Shown here piece by piece: positions 7,223 through 13,969 of a DNA stretch of 20,383 nt; within the stretch, counting starts at the first letter, position 1; each line of letters opens with the position of its first letter. Origin of the DNA: an uncultured Clostridia bacterium (GTDB lineage Bacteria > Bacillota > Clostridia > Oscillospirales > Acutalibacteraceae); contig CALFTO010000103.1 of the NCBI GenBank assembly GCA_937916195.1, positions 1 through 20,383 of the forward strand, read 5' to 3'. Made by a program: the position numbers and the translations under genes. The notes beneath the pieces were generated by a model that made no database searches, was not told where the DNA came from, and saw only the letters and a list, made by a program, of their open reading frames with translations.

Positions 7223-9571
7223 ATGACACAAATTGTTAAAGAGGCAATTGGAATTGCCGAGAGAAAATATTTAAAAAAGTTAAACGAGCTTACAACATAC
7301 GAGCTTCACGATTGTATCTCAACTGCAGTTATGGGTTACATCTCAAAGGATTGGATGAAAAGCCGCGAAAAGCGAATTCGCGAGAGAACTGCGTTCTATT
7401 TTTCCGCTGAATTCCTTGTAGGTCGTGCAATCTATAATAACCTTGTTTCTAAAAGTGTTTATGATGAAGTTGAAAAAGATTTAAATGAATACGGCGTATC
7501 CTTAAAATCACTAGAAGATGTTGAAGATGCAGCACTCGGTAATGGCGGTTTAGGTCGTCTTGCGGCTTGCTTCCTTGATAGCGCTGCTACACTTAACATT
7601 GCTCTTGACGGTTATGGAATTCGCTATAAATACGGTCTTTTCAAGCAAAATTTTGAAAATGGATTTCAAACCGAAGAGCCTGACGATTGGACACATTGGG
7701 GTGACCCTTGGTCAATTCGTAGTGAGAGTGACGCCGTAACAGTTGATTTCAAGGATATGAGTGTTCGTGCTGTGCCATATGATATGCCTATTATTGCTTA
7801 TGGCACAGATAATGTGGGTACACTCCGACTTTGGCAGGCAGAAGCACCCCAGCCCTTTGATTTTGATATGTTCAATCAGCAGAAATATGATAAATCTGTA
7901 AGTCTAAAAAATCGCGCAGAAGATATTTCACGTGTGCTTTATCCTAATGATGATAATAATGAGGGTAAAAAGTTAAGACTTAAACAACAGTATTTCTTCT
8001 CAAGTGCATCGTTGCAGGATATTATAAGAAAGTATAAGAAAATTCACGGTACTGATTTCTCAAAATTTGCAGATTATATTACAATTCAGCTCAACGACAC
8101 ACATCCTGTTATTTCAATCCCCGAACTTATAAGATTGCTCACAGAGAATGAGAAAGTAAAGTTTGATTATGCCTTTGAAATCACCAAAAATGTGTTCAAT
8201 TATACAAATCACACAATTATGCAAGAGGCTCTTGAAAAGTGGGATTTAAAGCTTATTCGCGATACTATTCCACAGGTTCTTGACATAATCAAAAAGCTTG
8301 ACAAAATACTCCGAAAAGAGCTTAAAAATGCGAACGTTGATAAAGATGTAGCGGAAACTATGTATATAATTCAGGACAAAAGAGTTCATATGGCATATAT
8401 GGCGACATTCTGTTCGAAATATGTAAATGGTGTGGCAAAAATTCATACTGATATTCTTAAATCAGATGTTTTAAAAGATTGGTATGAGTTGTATCCTGAA
8501 AAGTTCCAAAACAAAACAAACGGTATCACTCAACGTCGTTGGTTGTTACTCTGCAACCGTGAATTGTCAGCACTTATTACTGAGCTTTTAGGCAGTGACG
8601 AATGGGTAACTGACCTCGACAAGTTAAAAGAGCTTGAAAAATATGCCGATGACGACAATATTCTCAACCGATTTATTTCAATAAAAGAAACAAAGAAAAA
8701 ACAGTTGGCAGAGTTTATTGAACAACACGACGGTGTCAAAGTTGACTCCAACAGTATTTTAGATATTCAGATTAAGCGACTTCACGAGTATAAGCGACAG
8801 TTTCTTAACGCACTTGCAATTCTTGAACTTTATTTTGAAATTAAAGAGGGTACACTCACAGATTTTGTTCCCACAACCTTTATTTTTGGTGCAAAATCCG
8901 CACCGGGATATGCGCGAGCAAAAGGTATAATTAAGCTTATAAATGAAATTGCAAAACTTATTGAAAACGATAAAGAGGTTTCAAAACATATCAAAGTTGT
9001 TTTTGTTAAGAACTATAATGTTTCTTATGCTGAAAAGCTTGTTGCGGCGGCTGAAGTCAGCGAACAGATTTCAACCGCAGGTACTGAAGCGAGTGGTACG
9101 GGCAATATGAAACTTATGCTTAACGGTGCTGTAACTCTTGGCACTTTCGACGGAGCAAACATTGAAATAGTTGAAGAAGCAGGGGAAGAGAACAATTATA
9201 TTTTTGGTGCTCGTGTTGAAGACATTGAAAAGGTAAAAGATTATTATTCTTCAAAAAATCTTTATGAGAATGACGAGAAAATCAAGCGTGTGCTTGATGC
9301 ACTTATTGACGGCACTTTAAAAGATAACAGAACTAAGATTTTTAGAGAGCTTTACGATTCAATTCTTAAAGGTGCATCCTGGCACGAGCCTGACCATTAC
9401 TATTTACTTCTTGATTTTAACGATTATCTTGAAACCAAAAAAAGAGTTAATGCCGATTACAAGAATAAACGCGAATTCTATAAAAAATGTTGGCTTAATA
9501 TGTGTAATGCAGGTAAGTTCTCATCAGACAGAACAATTAAAGAATATGCTAATGAAATTTGGCATATATAA
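7223..9571 (+). CDS. glgP: Glycogen/maltodextrin phosphorylase (GT35)
   Basis: A 782-residue GT35 phosphorylase that releases glucose-1-phosphate from alpha-1,4-glucan with PLP as cofactor. Visible motifs are GNGGLGRLAACFLDS (106-120), the active-site loop QLNDTHPVISIPEL, KTNGITQRRW, QIKRLHEYKRQ, and the PLP site EASGTGNMK with Schiff-base K630, followed by GTFDGANIEI. The loop usually read as TNHT(V/L)(L/M)PEALE(R/K)W is TNHTIMQEALEKW here, with Gln in the Pro position. The protein is slightly shorter than enteric GlgP/MalP (about 800-815). The ATG follows the malQ stop immediately, with a GAGG ribosome-binding site in the malQ end. It is the last gene of the operon. Sequence alone does not decide between glycogen and maltodextrin; the transporter context favours maltodextrin. 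Confidence 0.95.
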   Translation: MTQIVKEAIGIAERKYLKKLNELTTYELHDCISTAVMGYISKDWMKSREKRIRERTAFYFSAEFLVGRAIYNNLVSKSVYDEVEKDLNEYGVSLKSLEDVEDAALGNGGLGRLAACFLDSAATLNIALDGYGIRYKYGLFKQNFENGFQTEEPDDWTHWGDPWSIRSESDAVTVDFKDMSVRAVPYDMPIIAYGTDNVGTLRLWQAEAPQPFDFDMFNQQKYDKSVSLKNRAEDISRVLYPNDDNNEGKKLRLKQQYFFSSASLQDIIRKYKKIHGTDFSKFADYITIQLNDTHPVISIPELIRLLTENEKVKFDYAFEITKNVFNYTNHTIMQEALEKWDLKLIRDTIPQVLDIIKKLDKILRKELKNANVDKDVAETMYIIQDKRVHMAYMATFCSKYVNGVAKIHTDILKSDVLKDWYELYPEKFQNKTNGITQRRWLLLCNRELSALITELLGSDEWVTDLDKLKELEKYADDDNILNRFISIKETKKKQLAEFIEQHDGVKVDSNSILDIQIKRLHEYKRQFLNALAILELYFEIKEGTLTDFVPTTFIFGAKSAPGYARAKGIIKLINEIAKLIENDKEVSKHIKVVFVKNYNVSYAEKLVAAAEVSEQISTAGTEASGTGNMKLMLNGAVTLGTFDGANIEIVEEAGEENNYIFGARVEDIEKVKDYYSSKNLYENDEKIKRVLDALIDGTLKDNRTKIFRELYDSILKGASWHEPDHYYLLLDFNDYLETKKRVNADYKNKREFYKKCWLNMCNAGKFSSDRTIKEYANEIWHI

Positions 9572-9578
9572 TACGAGA

Positions 9579-9603
9579 GGCTTGGAGAAATCCAAGCCTT
9601 TTT
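9579..9603 (+). terminator. Intrinsic terminator of the alpha-glucan operon
   Basis: GGCTTGG (9579-9585), loop AGAAAT, CCAAGCC (9592-9598), then five T. A 7-bp perfect stem begins 8 bp after the glgP stop. Confidence 0.88.
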
Positions 9604-9614
9604 ACATAAATCAT

Positions 9615-9643
9615 TTGACGATATATAGTTGCTATGTTATAAT
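9615..9643 (+). promoter_or_regulatory. Strong sigma-A promoter of the orf164-birA-bioY operon
   Basis: TTGACG (9615-9620), 17 nt, then perfect TATAAT (9638-9643). A start near 9650 gives a leader of about 23 nt. No BirA-type biotin operator or riboswitch can fit or is seen. Confidence 0.8.
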
Positions 9644-9672
9644 CATTACAATAAATCCTATGGGGTGATATT

Positions 9673-10167
9673 GTGATTAGTAATATAAAATTATCGTTAA
9701 AAAGCTCTTTAATTATTATTCTTGTTGTAGGCTTGTTACTTGGTAATGTGTTCGTGCTTGGTGAATTACATTGGAACAAAACAGTAACGAGAGATGAGTG
9801 TATCTCTAAAGTCGCAACTTATGAATCTTATGATAAAGATTATAATAGCAAAAGTGTAAGCATAAGTCAGATAATTCTACATTTTACTGATTATGAACAA
9901 CAAGCAATAGATGGTGTTTCAATTACCGATGAATTAGTTGATTCTATTGAAAAATTGCCAATCAATTCAAAAGTATCTATACTTATTCACCCAAATTCTG
10001 ATACTATCTTGGAAATGACAATTAATGGTGATGTTTTAATTGAATTTGACGATACAATGAGTAAAATCGCAAGAGAAAGAAACACATTTGTAGTTATGGG
10101 TGGTCTTTTGTATATTAGTGCTTTTGTTTCTGCAATCAAACTGTTTACTATGCGAAAAAAGAAATAA
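9673..10167 (+). CDS. Unknown two-TM membrane protein co-transcribed with birA-bioY
   Basis: A 164-residue protein I do not recognise with certainty. It starts at a GTG (9673) after GGTGA at 4 nt. It has an N-terminal membrane segment (about 10-31), a soluble middle of about 100 residues with alternating beta-strand-like stretches (SISQIILHFTDY, SKVSILIHPNSDTILEMTI), a second membrane segment (about 138-158) and a Lys/Arg-rich tail. By the positive-inside rule both ends face the cytoplasm and the middle faces outward. This layout resembles DUF3592-like small membrane proteins, but that is only an impression. It is the first gene after a strong promoter and runs directly into birA, so it probably belongs to the same transcript. 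No function can be assigned. Confidence 0.75.
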   Translation: MISNIKLSLKSSLIIILVVGLLLGNVFVLGELHWNKTVTRDECISKVATYESYDKDYNSKSVSISQIILHFTDYEQQAIDGVSITDELVDSIEKLPINSKVSILIHPNSDTILEMTINGDVLIEFDDTMSKIARERNTFVVMGGLLYISAFVSAIKLFTMRKKK

Positions 10168-10179
10168 TTGGTGAAGATT

Positions 10180-10947
10180 TTGGATAAGAAAGTTTTAGAA
10201 CAATATTTAAACCAAAAACTGAATATCACAATTTTTGATGAACTTGATTCAACAAATAATTATTTGAAAAAATTAGGTTCAAATGGTGAAAAAGAAAATC
10301 AACTCGTTATTGCCTTATGTCAAACAGGTGGCAGGGGCAGAATGGGTAGGTCTTTTTATTCCCCGAATGGAACAGGAATTTACTTTTCTTTACTTTTACA
10401 CCCAAAGATTTCTGCCGAAAAATCACTCTTTTTGACAGTTATGGCTGCAGTTTCTGTTGCAGAAACTGTTATGAAATATAATATAAACGATGTCAAAATC
10501 AAATGGGTAAATGATATTTATATTGACGGTAAAAAAGTGTGTGGAATACTGACCGAAGGTGCTGTAAACAAAGATAAAAAACTCGATTATGCAGTTGTAG
10601 GTATAGGCATAAATGTGGTTGCACCAAAAAATGACTTCCCAGATGATATAAGGGATATTGCAACTGCTATTTTCCCGGGAAAAACAGAAGAGAATATTAA
10701 AGAAAAAATCGCTGCTGATGTTGTAAACAAGTTTTTTGATATGTATAACGGAATTGATACTGATTTTGTTAAAAGATATAAAGAGTATTCATATCTTACA
10801 GGTAAAGAAATCAACATAATTTCAGGTGAAACCACAAGACCTGCAACTGTAATTGATATTACTGACGATTGTCATTTACTTGTTAAAAACAAAAATAATG
10901 AAATAGAAGAAATTTCGTCAGGTGATGTTAGTGTGAGGGTGAAATGA
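10180..10947 (+). CDS. birA: Biotin--[acetyl-CoA-carboxylase] ligase without DNA-binding domain
   Basis: A biotin protein ligase that makes biotinyl-AMP and transfers biotin to the lysine of carboxylase carrier proteins. The catalytic motifs are DELDSTNNYLK near the N-terminus, GRGRMGRSF (biotinyl-AMP loop; the usual last residue is Trp), the active-site Lys in IKWVNDIYIDG, and GIGINV. At about 255 residues it begins at the catalytic domain, so the HTH repressor domain of E. coli BirA (321 residues) is absent and it cannot be a classical BioR-like repressor. The start is uncertain: the frame opens at TTG 10168 and GTG 10171, which lack a ribosome-binding site, while TTG 10180 follows GGTGA (10170-10174) at 5 nt, as at other starts here. 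The last four bases overlap bioY (ATGA). Confidence 0.92.
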   Translation: MDKKVLEQYLNQKLNITIFDELDSTNNYLKKLGSNGEKENQLVIALCQTGGRGRMGRSFYSPNGTGIYFSLLLHPKISAEKSLFLTVMAAVSVAETVMKYNINDVKIKWVNDIYIDGKKVCGILTEGAVNKDKKLDYAVVGIGINVVAPKNDFPDDIRDIATAIFPGKTEENIKEKIAADVVNKFFDMYNGIDTDFVKRYKEYSYLTGKEINIISGETTRPATVIDITDDCHLLVKNKNNEIEEISSGDVSVRVK

Positions 10948-11504
10948 AACGAAAAAAATTAATTATAACCTTAACACTCTCTGCACTTTTTTGTACCTTG
11001 ATTTGTGTTGGTTCATTTATAAGAATTCCAATGCCAAATTTAATGCCAATTACATTGCAGACTTTCTTTGTGTTACTCACAGGGTTGGTATTGCCTGTTA
11101 AAGCATCAGCACTCGCAACTGTTACATATATGGCACTTGGACTTGTTGGTTTACCAATCTTTTCAGGTGGTGGGGGATTAGGCTATGTTTTGATGCCTAA
11201 TTTCGGCTTTATAATCGGTTTTGTCGTATCATCGGTAATAATGAGTAATGTTGTAGAAAAGCTAAAAAAACACAGTTTTAGTCAATATTTAGCCATATCT
11301 TTATTTGGTGTTTCAATTATCTACATAATCGGCATTTTATACTTTGCATTTATAACGAATGTTTACAATAAAAATGATTATTCAGCAATTTGGTTTATTC
11401 AGACAGTGTTCCTGCCATTTTTACCAAAAGAAATATTCTGTATAATTCTTGCATCATTATCAGCATATAAAATAAGACCATATATAACAAAAATCCCACA
11501 GTAA
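10944..11504 (+). CDS. bioY: Biotin transporter BioY (ECF S-component)
   Basis: A 186-residue integral membrane protein with about six hydrophobic segments and the BioY pattern: TLQTFFVLLTGLVLP (38-51), then the Gly-rich loop and GYVLMPNFGFIIGF (80-93), which corresponds to the family's G-P-T-G/F-G-Y-x-x-G-F signature with Asn for Thr. It binds biotin in the membrane; no EcfA/EcfT genes are present, so it either shares a general ECF module encoded elsewhere or works alone, as some BioY proteins are reported to do. It overlaps birA by four bases, a pairing that supports both assignments. The TAA stop lies in the loop of its own terminator hairpin. Confidence 0.93.
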   Translation: MKRKKLIITLTLSALFCTLICVGSFIRIPMPNLMPITLQTFFVLLTGLVLPVKASALATVTYMALGLVGLPIFSGGGGLGYVLMPNFGFIIGFVVSSVIMSNVVEKLKKHSFSQYLAISLFGVSIIYIIGILYFAFITNVYNKNDYSAIWFIQTVFLPFLPKEIFCIILASLSAYKIRPYITKIPQ

Positions 11505-11518
11505 TGTGGGATTTTTTT
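11491..11518. terminator. Bidirectional intrinsic terminator between bioY and the convergent deo operon
   Basis: AAATCCCACA (11491-11500), loop GTAA, TGTGGGATTT (11505-11514), continuing into a T-run to 11518. A 10-bp perfect stem. On the opposite strand the same stem is followed by TTTTTG, so it can also stop transcripts arriving from the methyltransferase side. The loop is the bioY stop codon plus one base. Confidence 0.9.
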
Positions 11519-11521
11519 GAT

Positions 11522-11633
11522 AGCCTCCCTTGTCAAAGGGTCGCGGGTCTCCGGTGGAGACCTCTGCGAAGCAGAAGCGATGTCTGAGCCGGCAGGCGAG
11601 TAATAGGGGGACCGCATTAGCGGTGGAGGGATT
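11522..11633. repeat. GC-rich palindromic repeat element (REP/MITE-like)
   Basis: About 112 bp that is far richer in GC than its surroundings and made of successive hairpins: CCCTT/AAGGG (11527-11540), GTCTCC-GGT-GGAGAC (11547-11561), TCTGC-GAA-GCAGA (11563-11575) and ACCGC-ATTA-GCGGT (11611-11624). The ends AGCCTCCC and GGAGGGATT are imperfect inverted copies of each other. It lies exactly between the bioY terminator and the convergent methyltransferase gene. I recall similar AATCCCTCC...GGGAGGCT elements scattered in Clostridia genomes. No transposase gene is present and no convincing target-site duplication is visible. Open frames crossing it are composition artefacts. Confidence 0.65.
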
Positions 11634-11649
11634 CATTTTTATTTTAATT

Positions 11650-12240
11650 TCATTTTTCACAAATAAATATATGCGCAAAATCAGTTTCATATTTCGTTTT
11701 AATAGTTAATTTGGCCATATTAACATATTTTTCAATTGTTTTTGGATTGTCTGGGAATATATCAACTTTGTAATTACCCATATCAATTATTTTATCTTGA
11801 TTTTTGTCAATTGACAAAGCAAAAATTCCATTATTATTTAATAAAGATGCAACTTTATTTATGGCTTCTTGTTTATTTTCAATATGCATAAAAGTTAATG
11901 AGGAATAAATAACATCAAATTTATTTAAAAAGTCATAACTCAAAAAATCTGCACAAATTAACTTGATATTTGAAAATATAGATAAGTTAAATTTTGCTTT
12001 TTCAATAGTCTTTTCTGAAATATCAATTCCATAAAACATTTTGCATAGTGGTGCAGTTTTTATAGCAATTCTTCCTGTACCAACACCGATTTCTAAAACG
12101 GTTTTATTTTTATCAAGTTCCATTTCATCAATGAATTTTTGACCATCCCATTTATTCATGTATTCTTGTAGTGGCTTTGGGTCGTGAACAGGGTCATTAT
12201 TTTCTAAAATTAAGTTGTCATAATGTTCAATAACATTCAT
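11650..12240 (-). CDS. Class I SAM-dependent methyltransferase, substrate unknown
   Basis: A 196-residue Rossmann-fold methyltransferase. Motif I is VLEIGVGTGR (48-57), which binds SAM; the acidic residue of motif II is in GIDISEKTIEKA (D73); motif III is the CADF segment, followed by FDVIYSSLTFMHI and the late NNNGIFALSID strand. It has no extra domain that would name a substrate. It starts at ATG 12240 after AGGAG, which lies across the pdp stop codon, so it is the last gene of the deo operon and probably coupled to pdp. It is visibly richer in A/T than its neighbours and sits next to the palindromic repeat, so it may be a later addition. A role in nucleoside metabolism is only a guess from position. 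Confidence 0.85.
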   Translation of the reverse strand: MNVIEHYDNLILENNDPVHDPKPLQEYMNKWDGQKFIDEMELDKNKTVLEIGVGTGRIAIKTAPLCKMFYGIDISEKTIEKAKFNLSIFSNIKLICADFLSYDFLNKFDVIYSSLTFMHIENKQEAINKVASLLNNNGIFALSIDKNQDKIIDMGNYKVDIFPDNPKTIEKYVNMAKLTIKTKYETDFAHIFICEK

Positions 12241-12251
12241 AAAAATAACTC

Positions 12252-13553
12252 CTATTTAATAGTTTTATAAATTAACGGCATTATTTCAGGCTTTTCGACA
12301 CCGATTTTAAATGAAGTGTTAAAAAGCTTTTCTGCATTTTTGAGCTTTTCGTCTGTTTCAGCGTAAAGAACCGCAATTGTATCACCAACCGAAACCTCAT
12401 CACAAGTTTTCTTTAAAAGTATTATTCCTGCACTGTAGTCGATAGTATCAGTTTTCTTTTCTCGACCTGCACCAAGTAGAACAGCACTTTCACCGACAAT
12501 TCGTGAGTCAATACTTTGAATGTATCCATCTTGGTTAACTTTGATTTCAAGTGATTTTTCGCAACTTGGCAAGAGGTCAGTATTATCAAGCATTTTTGCA
12601 TTTCCGCCTTGTGCAGTAACGAGTTCTTTAAGTTTATTGAATGCTGAGCCGTCAAGTAAAGCATTTTCAGCCTTGTTGTATGCGACCTCGTAATCCCAGC
12701 CATACGAAATACTTAAAATTGTTGCAGATAACACAAGACACAATTCTCGTAATTGTTTATCGCCATTGTCATTGAGAATATCAACAACTTCTTTGATTTC
12801 AAGTGCATTTCCAATATTTGAGCCAAGGGGAATATCCATATTGGTAATAACTGCAGCCATATTGCGACCACACTTTTTACCGATTTTAACCATCAATTCT
12901 GCAAGTTCAGTAGCACTATCTTCGTCCTTCATAAATGCACCGCTACCACATTTAACATCAAGAACAATGTTCTTTGCTCCTGCGGCAATTTTCTTGCTCA
13001 TAATACTTGAAGCAATTAGCGAAATATTGCCAACAGTCGCGGTAACGTCACGCAGAGCATAAATCTTTTTGTCAGCAGGGGCAAGGTTACCTGTTTGCCC
13101 GATTAAAGCAATTCCGATTTCATTAACTTGCTTAAAAAATGTGTCAGTATCAATAGAAGTGTTATAACCCTCAATGCTTTCAAGTTTGTCGATTGTACCA
13201 CCCGTATGGCCAAGTCCTCGACCACTCATTTTTGCCATTTTAATGCCAAGAGAAGCGCAAATCGGTGCAATAACAAGTGAAGTCTTATCACCAACACCAC
13301 CTGTGGAGTGCTTGTCAGCCGTAATTCCGTCAATTGCAGATAAATCAAGCATATCACCCGATTTTGCCATACTTTCAGTAAGACTTACGGTTTCTTCTTC
13401 GTCCATTCCATTTATGAAAATTGCCATAAGAAGTGCAGATGCCTGATAATCTTCAATTCTGTCATTTGTGTATTCTTGCACAAAAAAATCAATTTCTTCT
13501 TTTGTAAGTTTATGTCCGTCACGCTTTTTCTCAATAATATCGTAAATTCTCAT
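12252..13553 (-). CDS. pdp: Pyrimidine-nucleoside phosphorylase
   Basis: A 433-residue enzyme, the same length as Bacillus Pdp. It splits uridine, thymidine and deoxyuridine with phosphate into base and (deoxy)ribose-1-phosphate. The phosphate and nucleoside sites are KHSTGGVGDKTS (81-92) and the family signature SGRGLGHTGGT (110-120); DVKCGSGAFMK follows. The C-terminal alpha/beta domain ends in IGVEKPEIMPLIYKTIK. The ATG at 13553 (MRIYDIIEKKRDG) is preferred: it follows AGGTGA and lies one base after the cdd stop. A GTG at 13562 would add three residues and overlap cdd. Products feed DeoB and DeoC upstream in the same operon. Confidence 0.96.
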   Translation of the reverse strand: MRIYDIIEKKRDGHKLTKEEIDFFVQEYTNDRIEDYQASALLMAIFINGMDEEETVSLTESMAKSGDMLDLSAIDGITADKHSTGGVGDKTSLVIAPICASLGIKMAKMSGRGLGHTGGTIDKLESIEGYNTSIDTDTFFKQVNEIGIALIGQTGNLAPADKKIYALRDVTATVGNISLIASSIMSKKIAAGAKNIVLDVKCGSGAFMKDEDSATELAELMVKIGKKCGRNMAAVITNMDIPLGSNIGNALEIKEVVDILNDNGDKQLRELCLVLSATILSISYGWDYEVAYNKAENALLDGSAFNKLKELVTAQGGNAKMLDNTDLLPSCEKSLEIKVNQDGYIQSIDSRIVGESAVLLGAGREKKTDTIDYSAGIILLKKTCDEVSVGDTIAVLYAETDEKLKNAEKLFNTSFKIGVEKPEIMPLIYKTIK

Positions 13554-13554
13554 A

Positions 13555-13965
13555 TCATTCACCTAATTTTGATTTATCAAAAGAAAAGGGGAGTAACTCG
13601 CTTAAAGTGTACTCTTTAATACTGTCTTCACTAACTCCCACATACACTTTAAAATCTGCATTACAAAATTCAGCCAAAGCCTGTCTGCAAACACCACAAG
13701 GCATAGCATAATCGGTAATTTCACCGTTTTTTCCGCCTACAACACAAATAGCCTCAAATTCTTTTTCACCATTTGCTATTGCAGAAAACATTGCTGTTCT
13801 TTCTGCACAATTAGTTACAGTATAAGATGCGTTTTCAATGTTACACCCTTTATAAACATTGCCGTTTTTGGTGAGTAAAATTGCACCTACATTATATTTA
13901 GAATATGGTGCATAAGAGCTTTTCATAGCTTCTTTTGCCAAGTTAAAAAGGTCTTTTTTATCCAT
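13555..13965 (-). CDS. cdd: Cytidine deaminase
   Basis: A 136-residue homotetrameric-type cytidine deaminase that converts (deoxy)cytidine to (deoxy)uridine, making it a substrate for Pdp. Zinc ligands are C53, C90 and C93, with catalytic E55: CAER and PCGVCRQ. The substrate loop is CNIENASY (41-48). The ATG at 13965 follows AAGGTGATTTT, and the TGA inside that ribosome-binding site is also the stop of deoB, so initiation is tied to termination of deoB. Only one base separates its own stop from the pdp ATG. Confidence 0.96.
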   Translation of the reverse strand: MDKKDLFNLAKEAMKSSYAPYSKYNVGAILLTKNGNVYKGCNIENASYTVTNCAERTAMFSAIANGEKEFEAICVVGGKNGEITDYAMPCGVCRQALAEFCNADFKVYVGVSEDSIKEYTLSELLPFSFDKSKLGE

Positions 13966-13969
13966 AAAA

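Noticed and set aside
9372..9668. Second-frame ORF over the glgP end
   Set aside because: It overlaps glgP and crosses the terminator and the next promoter; composition artefact.
11519..11640. Insertion sequence or phage attachment site at the repeat
   Set aside because: No transposase or integrase gene in the window and no clear target duplication; a small non-autonomous repeat is the most that can be supported.
11399..11690. Minus-strand open frames across the palindromic repeat
   Set aside because: They are GC-rich frames created by the repeat, overlap the terminator and the real genes on both sides, and have no ribosome-binding site.
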